The notes under the pieces are model-generated. The model did not search any database. It saw only the letters and a program-made list of their open reading frames with translations, and was not told the DNA's origin. Shown piece after piece: positions 49,425 through 58,804 of a DNA stretch of 64,000 nt; position 1 is the first letter of the stretch, and each line of letters opens with the position of its first letter. The stretch lies in NCBI RefSeq assembly GCF_030815485.1, contig NZ_JAUSWV010000002.1, forward strand, positions 7,440,001-7,504,000. The letters are read 5' to 3'. The DNA is from Streptomyces rishiriensis (GTDB lineage Bacteria; Actinomycetota; Actinomycetes; Streptomycetales; Streptomycetaceae). The position numbers were made by a program, and so were the translations under genes.

Positions 49425-51794
49425 TCACTCCTCGTCGAGCAGGCTCAGCTCCGCCCAGATGGTCTTGCCCTCGGGGGTGTGCCGGCTGCCCCAGCGCTGG
49501 GTGAGCTGGGCGACCAGCAGAAGGCCGCGGCCGCCCTCGTCCCAGGTCTTCGCCCGGCGCAGGTGCGGGGCGGTGTGGCTGGTGTCGGACACCTCGAAGA
49601 TCAGGGTCGTCGCGTCGTGGATCAGCCGGAGCCGGATGGGGTGGGAGCCGTAGCGGATGGCGTTGGTCACCAGTTCGCTCACCACCAGCTCGGTGGTGAA
49701 GGACGCCTCGCTCAGTCCCCAGCGGGAGAGCTGGTCGACCGCTTGTTTGCGGATGGGCGCGACCAGCGAGGGGTCGGCGGGGATGTCCCAGGTCGCGACC
49801 TGGGAGGCGGGCAGGCCCCGGGTGCGCGCGAGCAGCAGGGCCACGTCGTCCGCCGCGCCGCCGGACGGGAGCAGGGCGTGCAGGATCCGGTCGCAGGTCT
49901 CGTCCAGGGAGTCCGAGTACGCCGCCAGCGTCTCGTTCAGCAGCCGGAGACCGCCGTCCACGTCCCGTTCGCGGGACTCGATCAGGCCGTCGGTGTAGAA
50001 GGCGAGGACACTGCCCTCGGCGAGCTCCAGCTCGGCGGACTCGAACGGCAGCCCGCCCAGGCCGAGCGCAGGGCCGGCCGGCAGTTCGACCACCCGGGCC
50101 GCGCCGTTCGGCCGCAGCACCACGGGCGCGGGGTGGCCGGCCCGGGCCAGCGTGCAGCGTCGCGACACGGGGTCGTACACCGCGTAGAGACAACTGGCGC
50201 CGACCTCCCCGGGACTGCCCTCGCCGCCCGCCTCCTCCGACAGCCGGACGACCAGGTCGTCGAGGTGGGTGAGCAGCTCGTCGGGGGCGAGGTCGATGTC
50301 GGCGAGGGTGCGTACGGCGGTGCGCAGCCTTCCCATGGTGGCCGAGGCCTGGATGCCGTGTCCGACGACGTCCCCGACGACCATGGCGACGCGCATCCCG
50401 GACAGCGGGATCACGTCGAACCAGTCGCCGCCGACCCCGGCGCGGGCGGCCGGCAGATAGCGGGAGGAGGCGTCGACGGCGGCGGTGCGGGGCAGCGTGC
50501 GCGGCAGCAGACTGCGCTGGAGGGCGAGGGCCGTCTCGCGTTCGCGGGAGAACCGGCGGGCGTTGTCGACGCAGACGGCGGCCCGGGCCGTGATCTCCTC
50601 GGCCAGCAGCACGTCGTCCGGGGTGAACGGGTCCGGCCGGCGGAACCGGCTGAGCACGGCGACGCCGAGCGTCATACCGCGCGCCTGGATCGGCACGGAC
50701 ATCGTGGAGTGGATGCCGAGCTCGCGCACCCGGGCGCCGCGTGCCGGGTCCCAGGCGAGCCACGCGTCCAGACCGCCCCCCGTCAGGGAGCCGATGATGG
50801 TGTGCCCCGCGACCAGCGAGTCGGCCTGCGGTGACCCGGCCGGGTACTCCTGTACCTCTCCGGGCTTGGCCACCGCCTCCGGGCTGCCGGCGTTCACCCA
50901 GTGGTGTGCGGCGCGCCGCAGCCCCACGGGCGGGCTGAACCGGTTCGGCAGCTCCCCGCCGTTGTGCGGGTCGAGCAGGTCGACGCTGACGAAATCGGCG
51001 AGCGCGGGAACGCAGACCTCCGCCAGCTCCTGAGCCGTCCGGACGACGTCGAGGGTGCTGCCGATGCGCACGCTGGCCTCGTTGACCAGCTGGAGCCGCT
51101 CGCGTGCGAGGTAGTTCTGGGTGAAGTCGTGGGCGGACAGGCACACGCCCCGGATCCGGCCCTCGGCGTCGGTGACGGGTGCCATCCGGGCCAGCCAGGC
51201 GTGGGCCCGTGACTCGCCGCCGGTGCGGACGTACGTCTGCACGTCCTGAGGCTCGCCGCTGGTGAGCACCCGCAGCATGTGCTGTTCGAGCTCCGTGCTC
51301 TGCGGTCCGCCGCCGATCTCGGCGAGCCGCAGTCCCCGGATGCGCTCCTCGGGCAGCCCGATCACCTCACGCATCGCCTCGTTGATCCGGCGCAGCCGCA
51401 GCCGTTCGTCGTAGACGGCGATGGCGCATGGGGACTGGACCAGTCCGGCCGCGGCGAGAAGGGCGTCCGAGGAGCCGGGGCCCGCCCCGGCCAGCGGGGT
51501 GACGACGAGCCAGTGACCCGGGTCGCCGGCCCGGGCGGGGGAGCGGTGGGCGAGCAGCCACACCCGGAGGGGACGGCCGTCGCGATGGCGCAAAGTGACC
51601 GTTCCGGCCCAGCGCGCACCGGTGAGGTGGGGTGTCCCGTCGGCCAGCAGTTCCATGGCGGGCCGGCCCAGGACGTCGGCCTCGGCCCAGCCGAGCAGGG
51701 TCCGGGCGCCCTCGTTCCACCCGATCAGCGCTCCGGAGTCGTCGACGACCGCCCGGGCCGTCGCGGCCTCGTCGAACGGATACTCCGGGCTCAT
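49425..51794 (-). CDS. PAS-PAS-GAF-SpoIIE phosphatase with C-terminal HATPase (RsbW-like) domain
   Basis: A 789-residue signalling protein. Two PAS domains (~1-110 and ~115-230: VVDDSGALIGWNEGARTLLG, VYDERLRLRRINEAMREVIG), a GAF domain (~240-410), a PP2C/SpoIIE phosphatase (~425-640: ARAGVGGDWFDVIPLSGMRV, VVGDVVGHGIQASATMGRL) and an HATPase_c kinase-like domain (~660-789: ELVVSELVTNAIRYG, DEGGRGLLLVAQLTQRWG). It should control partner-switching modules by dephosphorylating a STAS antagonist and binding an anti-sigma partner; the STAS protein at 29238-29618 is one possible substrate. Stand-alone gene. Confidence 0.9.
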   Translation of the reverse strand: MSPEYPFDEAATARAVVDDSGALIGWNEGARTLLGWAEADVLGRPAMELLADGTPHLTGARWAGTVTLRHRDGRPLRVWLLAHRSPARAGDPGHWLVVTPLAGAGPGSSDALLAAAGLVQSPCAIAVYDERLRLRRINEAMREVIGLPEERIRGLRLAEIGGGPQSTELEQHMLRVLTSGEPQDVQTYVRTGGESRAHAWLARMAPVTDAEGRIRGVCLSAHDFTQNYLARERLQLVNEASVRIGSTLDVVRTAQELAEVCVPALADFVSVDLLDPHNGGELPNRFSPPVGLRRAAHHWVNAGSPEAVAKPGEVQEYPAGSPQADSLVAGHTIIGSLTGGGLDAWLAWDPARGARVRELGIHSTMSVPIQARGMTLGVAVLSRFRRPDPFTPDDVLLAEEITARAAVCVDNARRFSRERETALALQRSLLPRTLPRTAAVDASSRYLPAARAGVGGDWFDVIPLSGMRVAMVVGDVVGHGIQASATMGRLRTAVRTLADIDLAPDELLTHLDDLVVRLSEEAGGEGSPGEVGASCLYAVYDPVSRRCTLARAGHPAPVVLRPNGAARVVELPAGPALGLGGLPFESAELELAEGSVLAFYTDGLIESRERDVDGGLRLLNETLAAYSDSLDETCDRILHALLPSGGAADDVALLLARTRGLPASQVATWDIPADPSLVAPIRKQAVDQLSRWGLSEASFTTELVVSELVTNAIRYGSHPIRLRLIHDATTLIFEVSDTSHTAPHLRRAKTWDEGGRGLLLVAQLTQRWGSRHTPEGKTIWAELSLLDEE

Positions 51795-52004
51795 CTCGGC
51801 ACTCCATCGCGGACACTCACAGTGAACGGGCGCGTCACTTCCGTTCCAGCCTAGTGTGTCCCCCTCTTACGCGGACGGGAACCCCCACAGCTCGGCCGAA
51901 CAGCGAGTTCCCGCCGAGGTCAAGGGCCAAAACCGGCCTGTCCGCTCGAACGCCGCCCGGGTGAGCCCTCCGCGGCGCCGGGACGGGCGGCGCCCCCGGC
52001 CCCC

Positions 52005-52033
52005 TTGACGGCAAGAGCGAGCCGTCGTCAGAT
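52005..52033 (+). promoter_or_regulatory. Predicted promoter of the GH2 beta-galactosidase gene
   Basis: TTGACG (52005-52010) and TCAGAT (52028-52033) are separated by 17 bp. A TTGTTAACGATCAG stretch, containing the palindrome GTTAAC, lies at the predicted start site about 45 bp ahead of the ATG and could be a sugar-repressor site. Confidence 0.45.
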
Positions 52034-52091
52034 TCTGTTTGTTAACGATCAGTTGTGAGTACTTCTGGTTCCTGATGAGGGAGAGCCGACC

Positions 52092-55000
52092 ATGACGGTC
52101 ACTCGCAGATCGGTCCTTCTCGCGTCCGCCGCCGCCCCGGCCGCCGGAGCGCTCCTCGGCACACCGGCGGCGCAGGCCGCCGCGGACGCCGTGAGCGCCT
52201 CCGGCCGCCGCACGGTCGCGCTGCGCGACGGCTGGCGCTTCGCGCTGGTCGACCCCGGTGGGATCACCGACCCCACCGGGCAGTACGCGAACGCCGCCGA
52301 CCCCGGTCACGACGACTCGACCTGGCGTGCGGTGGCGGTGCCGCACGACTGGAGCATCGAGCAGACGCCCACCACACAGAACGGCACGACCAGCGGCACC
52401 GGCTTCTTCCCCGGCGGCCTGGGCTGGTACCGCATCGCCTTCACGCTGCCGCCCGGCCACGCCGGCCGGCGCATCTCGGTCGAGTTCGACGGCGTCTACA
52501 TGGACTCGTACGTCTACTGCAACGGCACCGAGGTGGGCCGCCACCCCTACGGCTACACCGGATTCGCCCTCGACCTCACCGATGTGCTGCACACCGACGG
52601 CACCACCGAGAACGTGATCGCGGTCAAGGTGCAGAACCGGCTCCCGAGCAGCCGCTGGTACTCCGGCAGCGGCATCTACCGCGAGGCCCGCCTGGTCGTC
52701 ACGGAACCGGTCCACGTGGACCGCTGGGGCACCTGCGTCACCACGCCCGAGGTCACCGACGAGCGGGCCGTCGTCCGGGTGGCGACCACCGTGGCCAACG
52801 CGTCCGGCGCGAGCGCAAACGTCGAGGTCGTCTCCCGCGTCGTCGCCCCGAACGGCCGCACCGTCGCCCGTACGTCCTCCACGGTCTCCGTCGCCGACCG
52901 GGCCACGGAGACCCAGGAACTCACCGTGACCGATCCGCAGCGATGGGACTTCGAGACACCGCGCCGCTACAGCCTGGAGACCGAGCTGCGCGTCGCCGGC
53001 CGGGTCACCGACACCTACCGCACCCCGTTCGGCATCCGCACCTTCCGCTTCGACCCGGACGAGGGTTTCCACCTCAACGGCAGGTACGCCAAGATCAAGG
53101 GCGTCGACCTGCACCACGACCTGGGCGCGCTCGGCGCCGCGATCAGCGTCGACGCGGTCCGCCGACAGATGACGATCATGAAGTCGATGGGCGTCAACGC
53201 CTTCCGCACTTCCCACAACCCGCCGTCGCCGGAGATGATCCGGGTCTGCGAGGAACTGGGCATCGTGATGCTGGTGGAGGCCTTCGACTGCTGGCGGACC
53301 GGCAAGACCCGGTACGACTACGGGCGGTTCTTCGACGAATGGTGCGAGCGGGACGCCACCGAGATGGTGCTCGCCGCCCGCAACTCGCCCGCGGTCCTCC
53401 TGTGGTCCATCGGCAACGAGATCACCGACTCCACCTCCACCGCCGGTCTCGCCATGGCGGACCGGATCATCACGGCGATCAGGGCGGCGGACGACACGCG
53501 CCCGCTCATCATCGGCTCGGACAAGTACCGCACCCCGCCCGCCAAGGGCTCCGCCGCCGACCTGATGCTCGCCAAGCTGGACGGCCTCGGCCTGAACTAC
53601 AACACCGCCAAGTCGGTGGACGCCCTGCACGCGACCTACCCGCACCTGTTCCTCTTCGAGTCCGAGTCGTCCTCGGAGACTTCGACCCGCGGCACCTACC
53701 AGGAGCCCGAGCACCTCAACACCGGCGAGAACCACACCCCCGGCCGACGCGCGGTTTCCTCCTACGACAACAACCTCGCCTCCTGGACGATGAGCGGCGA
53801 GTACGGGCACAAGAAGGACCGCGACCGGAAGTGGTTCACGGGCCAGTTCCTGTGGTCCGGCATCGACTACATCGGCGAGCCCACCCCGTACAACGTCTTC
53901 CCGGTGAAGGCGTCCTTCTTCGGCGCGGTCGACACGGCCGGGTTCCCCAAGGACATGTACCACCTCTTCCGGAGCCAGTGGGTCGACGAGCCGATGGTCC
54001 ACCTGCTGCCGATGACCTGGAACCACGAGGCGGGCGACACGGTCGAGGTGTGGGCCTACTCCAACGTGGACACCGTCGAGCTGTACCTGAACGGCAAGTC
54101 CCTGGGCGTGCGCGGGTTCGACACCAAGAAGACCGCCGACGGCCGCGCCTACCTGGAGACCACCGAGGCCACCGGCGACGACAAGACCTTCACCACGGGT
54201 CCCTGGCCCGGTAGTTACACGAGCCCGAACGGCAGCGCGGGCAAGCTGCACCTGACGTGGCGGGTGCCCTACCGGCCGGGCGAGCTGAGGGCGGTGGCCC
54301 GCCGGGGCGGCAGGACGGTCGCCACCGACGTGTTGCGCACCGCCGGCGCCCCGCACGCCATACGCCTCACGCCGGACCGCGAGTCCCTTCCGGCGGACGG
54401 GCGTTCACTCGCCTTCGTCACCGCCGACGTGGTCGACGCGCACGGGACCGTGGTGCCCGACGCCGAACACCTCATCTCCTTCGAGGTGAGGGGCGGCTCC
54501 CTCGCCGGCCTCGACAACGGGCGGCAGGAGAGCGCCGAGCGCTACCAGGCCAGTACGCGCACCGCCTTCCACGGCAAGGCCCTCGCCGTCGTGCGCTCCG
54601 GCACCGGGGTTGGAGCGCTGAGGGTGACGGCCCGCGTGGACGGTCTGCGCAAGGGCACCGTCACGCTGCGCACCACGGCCGCCCGCTCGAAGGCGGTCAC
54701 CGCGCCCGCCGGCTTCGCCCCCGACCTGCCGGCGCCCGTGAACCACCCCTACGCGGACGCCAGTTACTCCGGACGCCCGGACACCCTGCCCGCGGCCGTG
54801 CTGGACGGCGACCCGGCCACCGGCTGGTCCAACGCCTTCGCCAAGGCCGCCACCGCCCTGCTGCCCGCCTTCGGCGGGGCCCGGCCGCGGGACTGGGTCT
54901 GCGTGGACTACGGGCGCGTCCGGGACTTCGACCGGGTGGAGGTGTCCTTCACCGTCGACGCCACCCACAGCCTGCCCGCGGCGGTCGAGGCGGAGGTCTG

Positions 55001-55178
55001 GGACGGCGAGCGCTATGTCCCGGTCACCGGGGCGACCGTGGACCGGGCCACCGCGTCGGACGCGCCGACGGTGGTCAGCTTCGACCCGGTCCGCGGCTCC
55101 AGGCTCCGGCTGACCCTGACCAGCGGCGCACCCGGTACGGCCCAAGGGTCGGTCCGCATCACCAAGTGGCAGTCATGA
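52092..55178 (+). CDS. Exported GH2 family beta-galactosidase-like glycoside hydrolase
   Basis: A 1028-residue enzyme with a twin-arginine-type signal MTVTRRSVLLASAAAPAAGA ending near AAQAA. The sugar-binding N-domain has WRAVAVPHDWSIEQ and RWYSGSGIYREARL; the TIM barrel begins near HHDLGALGAAISVDAV with FRTSHNPPSPEMI. The acid/base glutamate is in LLWSIGNEITD (~440) and the probable nucleophile in LWSGIDYIGEP (~597). A DUF4982-type segment (VWAYSNVDTVELYLNGKSLG), an Ig-like domain and a C-terminal discoidin-like module (YSGRPDTLPAAVLDGDPATG) follow. It should cleave beta-galactosides outside the cell. Confidence 0.92.
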   Translation: MTVTRRSVLLASAAAPAAGALLGTPAAQAAADAVSASGRRTVALRDGWRFALVDPGGITDPTGQYANAADPGHDDSTWRAVAVPHDWSIEQTPTTQNGTTSGTGFFPGGLGWYRIAFTLPPGHAGRRISVEFDGVYMDSYVYCNGTEVGRHPYGYTGFALDLTDVLHTDGTTENVIAVKVQNRLPSSRWYSGSGIYREARLVVTEPVHVDRWGTCVTTPEVTDERAVVRVATTVANASGASANVEVVSRVVAPNGRTVARTSSTVSVADRATETQELTVTDPQRWDFETPRRYSLETELRVAGRVTDTYRTPFGIRTFRFDPDEGFHLNGRYAKIKGVDLHHDLGALGAAISVDAVRRQMTIMKSMGVNAFRTSHNPPSPEMIRVCEELGIVMLVEAFDCWRTGKTRYDYGRFFDEWCERDATEMVLAARNSPAVLLWSIGNEITDSTSTAGLAMADRIITAIRAADDTRPLIIGSDKYRTPPAKGSAADLMLAKLDGLGLNYNTAKSVDALHATYPHLFLFESESSSETSTRGTYQEPEHLNTGENHTPGRRAVSSYDNNLASWTMSGEYGHKKDRDRKWFTGQFLWSGIDYIGEPTPYNVFPVKASFFGAVDTAGFPKDMYHLFRSQWVDEPMVHLLPMTWNHEAGDTVEVWAYSNVDTVELYLNGKSLGVRGFDTKKTADGRAYLETTEATGDDKTFTTGPWPGSYTSPNGSAGKLHLTWRVPYRPGELRAVARRGGRTVATDVLRTAGAPHAIRLTPDRESLPADGRSLAFVTADVVDAHGTVVPDAEHLISFEVRGGSLAGLDNGRQESAERYQASTRTAFHGKALAVVRSGTGVGALRVTARVDGLRKGTVTLRTTAARSKAVTAPAGFAPDLPAPVNHPYADASYSGRPDTLPAAVLDGDPATGWSNAFAKAATALLPAFGGARPRDWVCVDYGRVRDFDRVEVSFTVDATHSLPAAVEAEVWDGERYVPVTGATVDRATASDAPTVVSFDPVRGSRLRLTLTSGAPGTAQGSVRITKWQS

Positions 55179-55312
55179 CCGCCGACCGTCGACTGTTGAT
55201 CGCTTACCGCCGACCGATGACGGCCGACTGCCTACCGCTGACCGCCTACTGGTGTCCGCCGACCGCCGACTGATGACCGCCTACAGCCGACCGCCTGCCG
55301 CTGACTGAGAGC
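55178..55312. repeat. Degenerate ACCGCCGACTG-type repeats after the GH2 gene
   Basis: Units such as TGACCGCCGACCG, GCTGACCGCCTAC and TGACCGCCTACAG recur eight or more times without strict period. They begin right at the GH2 stop codon. Confidence 0.55.
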
Positions 55313-55371
55313 GATCCCGCGGCGGCGGCGCACCGCCCGGTCCGGGCTCGGCGCCGCCGCCGTCCGATCGC
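55311..55371. terminator. Large hairpin between GH2 and isochorismatase-like genes
   Basis: CGGCGGCGGCGC (55320-55331) pairs perfectly with GCGCCGCCGCCG (55351-55362). GCGATC/GATCGC (55311-55316, 55366-55371) extend the stem. It lies between convergent genes, so it is a likely bidirectional terminator. Confidence 0.6.
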
Positions 55372-55388
55372 CCCGCGCTCCGGGCGCC

Positions 55389-55955
55389 TCAGCCCGCGTC
55401 GGCCGCCTCGAAGGTCACCTTCGCGGTGTCCACCGTGCCCGCGTCGCGCCCGGGCGCGCTCTGCCACGACCAGTACAGGTTGGTGTGGGCCATCACCTGC
55501 TCCGGCGCCGGAGCGCCGTACGCGCTGAGGTCCTCCGTCGTGTGCGCGTCGCCGACCAGCGTCACGTCGTATCCCCGTACGAAGGCGCCGTGCAGCGTCG
55601 AGCGGATGCACGCGTCGGTCTGCGCCCCGGTGACGACGACCCGGCCCACCGCGCGCTCGGCGAGCACCGACTCCAGCCCGGTGGCCTCGAAGGAGTCCTG
55701 GTAGTTCTTGTGGACGAGGGGCTCGGCGTCGAGGCGGACCAGCTCATCGACGAACTCCCAGTTCTCGCTGCCCCGTTCGAGGTCGTCGTCGGAGTGCTGG
55801 ACCCAGACGACCGGGGCGTCCTGCGCGCGGGCGGCGTCGATCAGGGTGCGGATGTTCGCGATCACCTCGTCCCGCCGGGGCGCGCCCGCCACCACGCCCT
55901 TCTGGACGTCGATGACGAGCAGGGCGGTGTTCGGCCGGTCGGGCAGGGTGGTCAT
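55389..55955 (-). CDS. Cysteine hydrolase of the isochorismatase superfamily
   Basis: A 188-residue protein with the catalytic triad: Asp in LLVIDVQKGVV (~17), Lys in LVHKNYQDSFEAT and Cys in VTGAQTDACIRSTLHGAFVR (~115). Family members hydrolyse isochorismate, nicotinamide or N-carbamoyl compounds; the specific substrate is unknown. GGAG-type binding site upstream of the ATG. Convergent with the GH2 gene. Confidence 0.9.
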   Translation of the reverse strand: MTTLPDRPNTALLVIDVQKGVVAGAPRRDEVIANIRTLIDAARAQDAPVVWVQHSDDDLERGSENWEFVDELVRLDAEPLVHKNYQDSFEATGLESVLAERAVGRVVVTGAQTDACIRSTLHGAFVRGYDVTLVGDAHTTEDLSAYGAPAPEQVMAHTNLYWSWQSAPGRDAGTVDTAKVTFEAADAG

Positions 55956-56116
55956 GGAGACCTCCGGGTTCTCCTCGTCGTGCGGGCTTCGTCGGTGTGA
56001 GCGGCGCCCGGACGGTCCACGTTAGGACCCACCACTGACAACGGCCCCGAAGCCATCTCGTCCGGACCGTTGACGGGGTGTCATGAATCCAACAAACATG
56101 TCCTGCGACCCCGCTT

Positions 56117-56130
56117 TGGGAGCGCTCCCA
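56117..56130. promoter_or_regulatory. CebR operator upstream of the GH9 cellulase
   Basis: TGGGAGCGCTCCCA is the exact 14-bp palindrome known as the binding site of CebR, the cellobiose-responsive LacI-type repressor of Streptomyces cellulolytic genes. It lies 57 bp upstream of the GTG start. CebR itself is not in this window. Confidence 0.88.
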
Positions 56131-56186
56131 CGCGATGGCTACCGGATCCCGTACGGAGCGTCCCGCACCCCCCGAGGAGCCCGGAC

Positions 56187-58427
56187 GTGAAACGACGCAG
56201 AACCACCCTGCTGTCCCTCGTGGCCCTGCTGGGCGCGGCGCTCACCGCGCTGCCCGCGCAGCAGGCCGGGGCCGACGAGGTGGAACAGGTGAGGAACGGC
56301 GGCTTCGACACGACCGCCGACCCGTGGTGGACCAGCAACGTCACCGCCGCTCCCGCTGACGGCCGGCTGTGCGCGGACGTGCCCGGCGGCACCGTCAACC
56401 GCTGGGACTCCGCCGTCGGCCAGGACGCGATCACCCTGGTGAAGGGGTCGTCGTACCGATTCTCCTTCAGCGCCTCCGGCGTACCCGAAGGGCATGTGGT
56501 GCGCGCGATCGTGGGCCTCGGCGTCTCCCCGTACGACACCTGGTACGAGGCGACCCCGGTGCTGAACGAGTCGGGTGACGCCTACACGTACACGTTCACC
56601 TCGCCGGTCGACAGCGCGCAGGGGCAGGTCGCCTTCCAGGTCGGCGGGAGCGCCGATCCCTGGCGGTTCTGCCTGGACGACGTGTCGCTGCTGGGCGGGG
56701 TGCCGCCGGAGGTGTACGAGCCCGACACCGGCCCGCGCGTGCGCGTCAACCAGGTCGCCTATCTGCCCGCGGGACCCAAGAACGCCACGCTGGTCACCGA
56801 CGCCGGGGCGAAGCTGCCGTGGCAGTTGAGGAACGACTCCGGGGTGACGGTCGCGCACGGCTGGAGCGCGCCGCGCGGCCTCGACGTCTCCTCCGGGCAG
56901 CGCGTCCACTCCATCGACTTCGGCGGTTACCGGACCCGCGGGACGGGCTTCACGCTGGTCGCCGACGGCGAGACCAGCCGTCCCTTCGACATCGGCACGG
57001 ACGACTACGACCGGCTGCGCCTGGACGCGGTGAAGTACTACTACACGCAGCGCAGCGGCATCGCGATCCGGGACGACCTGCGGCCCGGCTACGGGAGGGC
57101 GGCCGGCCATGTGAACGCTCCCCCCAACCAGGGCGACTCCGCGGTCCCGTGCCGGCCCGGGGTGTGCGACTACACCCTCGACGTCACCGGAGGCTGGTAC
57201 GACGCCGGCGACCACGGCAAGTACGTCGTCAACGGCGGCATCGCCACCTGGGAACTGCTGAGCACCTACGAACGTTCCACGCTCGCCCGCACCGGCGACC
57301 CGGCCGCCCTCGGGGACGGCACGCTCGCCCTTCCCGAGAGCGGGAACAAGGTGCCCGACATCCTCGACGAGGCCCGCTGGGAGCTGGACTTCCTGCTGAA
57401 GATGCAGGTACCGGACGGGCAGCCGCTGGCCGGCATGGCCCACCACAAGATCCACGACGAGCAGTGGACCGGTCTGCCGCTGCTGCCCGGCGACGACCCG
57501 CAGAAGCGCGAACTGCACCCGCCGACCACCACGGCGACCCTCAACCTGGCCGCCACGGCCGCCCAGGCGGCCCGCCTGTACCGGCCCTACGACAAGGTCT
57601 TCGCGGCGAAGGCGCTGGTGGCCGCGCGCAAGGCCTTCGCGGCGGCTCTCGCGCATCCGGACGTGTACGCCGACCCGAACGACGCCACCGGCGGCGGCGC
57701 CTACAACGACGACGACGCAAGCGACGAGTTCTACTGGGCGGCCGCCGAGCTGTATCTCAGCACGGGGGAGAAGCAGTTCGCCGACCGGGTGCTGAACTCC
57801 CCGGTGCACACGGCCGACGTCTTCGTCCCCAACGGCTTCGACTGGTCCCGCACGGCCGCCGCCGGCCGCCTCGACCTCGCGACCGTTCCCAGCAGGCTGC
57901 CCGGCCGCGACAAGGTCCGCGGGTCGGTCGTGCGGGGCGCCGACACCTATCTCGCCACGCTGGCCGGACAGCCGTACGGCATGCCCTACGCCCCCGACGG
58001 CAACCGCTACGACTGGGGTTCCAGCCACCAGGTCCTCAACAACGCCGTGGTCATCGCCACGGCCTACGACCTCACCGGCGCCTCGAAGTACCGGGCCGGG
58101 GCCGTCCAGAGCATGGACTACGTCCTCGGGCGCAACGCGCTCAACCTGTCGTACGTCACCGGCTACGGCGAGGTGAACGCCCATCACCAGCACAGCCGCT
58201 GGTACGCGGGCCAGCTCGACCCCGATCTGCCGGACCCGCCGCGCGGGACCCTGGCGGGCGGCGCGAACTCGAGCATTCAGGATCCCTATGCGCAGGGGAA
58301 GCTCCAGGGCTGCGTGGGTCAGTTCTGCTATGTCGACGACATCCAGTCGTGGTCCACGAACGAGACGGCGATCAACTGGAACGCGGCGCTGGCCCGACTG
58401 GCCTCCTTCGTGGCGGATCAGGGATAG
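56187..58427 (+). CDS. Secreted GH9 family cellulase (endoglucanase-type)
   Basis: A 746-residue exported enzyme. GTG 56187 has GAGGAG 7 bp upstream; the signal is [20 protein letters not shown] ending near QQAGA. A CBM4/9-like carbohydrate-binding domain (~30-175, [15 protein letters not shown]) is followed by an Ig-like cellulase N-domain ([19 protein letters not shown]) and the (alpha/alpha)6 GH9 catalytic domain: [17 protein letters not shown] with catalytic aspartates, and the general-acid glutamate in [20 protein letters not shown]. It hydrolyses beta-1,4-glucan outside the cell; the CebR box indicates induction by cello-oligosaccharides. Confidence 0.94.
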   Translation: MKRRRTTLLSLVALLGAALTALPAQQAGADEVEQVRNGGFDTTADPWWTSNVTAAPADGRLCADVPGGTVNRWDSAVGQDAITLVKGSSYRFSFSASGVPEGHVVRAIVGLGVSPYDTWYEATPVLNESGDAYTYTFTSPVDSAQGQVAFQVGGSADPWRFCLDDVSLLGGVPPEVYEPDTGPRVRVNQVAYLPAGPKNATLVTDAGAKLPWQLRNDSGVTVAHGWSAPRGLDVSSGQRVHSIDFGGYRTRGTGFTLVADGETSRPFDIGTDDYDRLRLDAVKYYYTQRSGIAIRDDLRPGYGRAAGHVNAPPNQGDSAVPCRPGVCDYTLDVTGGWYDAGDHGKYVVNGGIATWELLSTYERSTLARTGDPAALGDGTLALPESGNKVPDILDEARWELDFLLKMQVPDGQPLAGMAHHKIHDEQWTGLPLLPGDDPQKRELHPPTTTATLNLAATAAQAARLYRPYDKVFAAKALVAARKAFAAALAHPDVYADPNDATGGGAYNDDDASDEFYWAAAELYLSTGEKQFADRVLNSPVHTADVFVPNGFDWSRTAAAGRLDLATVPSRLPGRDKVRGSVVRGADTYLATLAGQPYGMPYAPDGNRYDWGSSHQVLNNAVVIATAYDLTGASKYRAGAVQSMDYVLGRNALNLSYVTGYGEVNAHHQHSRWYAGQLDPDLPDPPRGTLAGGANSSIQDPYAQGKLQGCVGQFCYVDDIQSWSTNETAINWNAALARLASFVADQG

Positions 58428-58505
58428 GGCCGGGATCGGCAATAGACCCTTCCTGATCAGGAACGCACAGGGTCGGACACCTTCCGGTACCGCGTGGTCA
58501 TCGGT

Positions 58506-58533
58506 TTGACCTGGGGATATTTACGAGTAAGTA
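58506..58533 (+). promoter_or_regulatory. Possible promoter of the Phd/Doc-like pair
   Basis: TTGACC (58506-58511) and TAAGTA (58528-58533) are 16 bp apart. TTACGAGTAA just around the -10 is an imperfect dyad that could serve antitoxin autoregulation. Confidence 0.35.
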
Positions 58534-58555
58534 CCCGCGCGGTACCGTGAAGGGC

Positions 58556-58801
58556 ATGCCAGCCCTCAATGTGGAATTCAGCGATCGCGAGCTGGAGGAC
58601 CTGCGGCAGATCGCCAAGGAACGCGGTACGTCGATGAAGGCGCTCGTGCGGGAGGCGGCCGCGGCCGACATCGCGCGGCACCGGGCGCTCCAGGAGGGCG
58701 CGGAGGCCTTCCGCAGGTTCTTCGCCTCGCACGCGGACGAGTTCGCCGCCGCCTTCCCCGAGGACGAACGCTCCGTGCGGGGCGAGGGGCGGGTCGCCTG
58801 A
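58556..58801 (+). CDS. Ribbon-helix-helix-like antitoxin candidate
   Basis: An 81-residue protein beginning MPALNVEFSDRELEDLRQIA, a beta-strand then helices with the MetJ/Arc-like pattern (VEFSDRELEDLRQIAKERG, SMKALVREAAAADIA). The acidic C-terminal tail could occupy a toxin. It lies 3 bp upstream of the Doc-like gene and is very probably its antitoxin. A GTG at 58547 would add three residues. Confidence 0.7.
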   Translation: MPALNVEFSDRELEDLRQIAKERGTSMKALVREAAAADIARHRALQEGAEAFRRFFASHADEFAAAFPEDERSVRGEGRVA

Positions 58802-58804
58802 CCG

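Noticed and set aside
48169-51144. 991-codon minus-strand frame overlapping the permease and SpoIIE genes
   Set aside because: Same strand but a different frame from two clearly recognised proteins; Arg/Pro-rich shadow.
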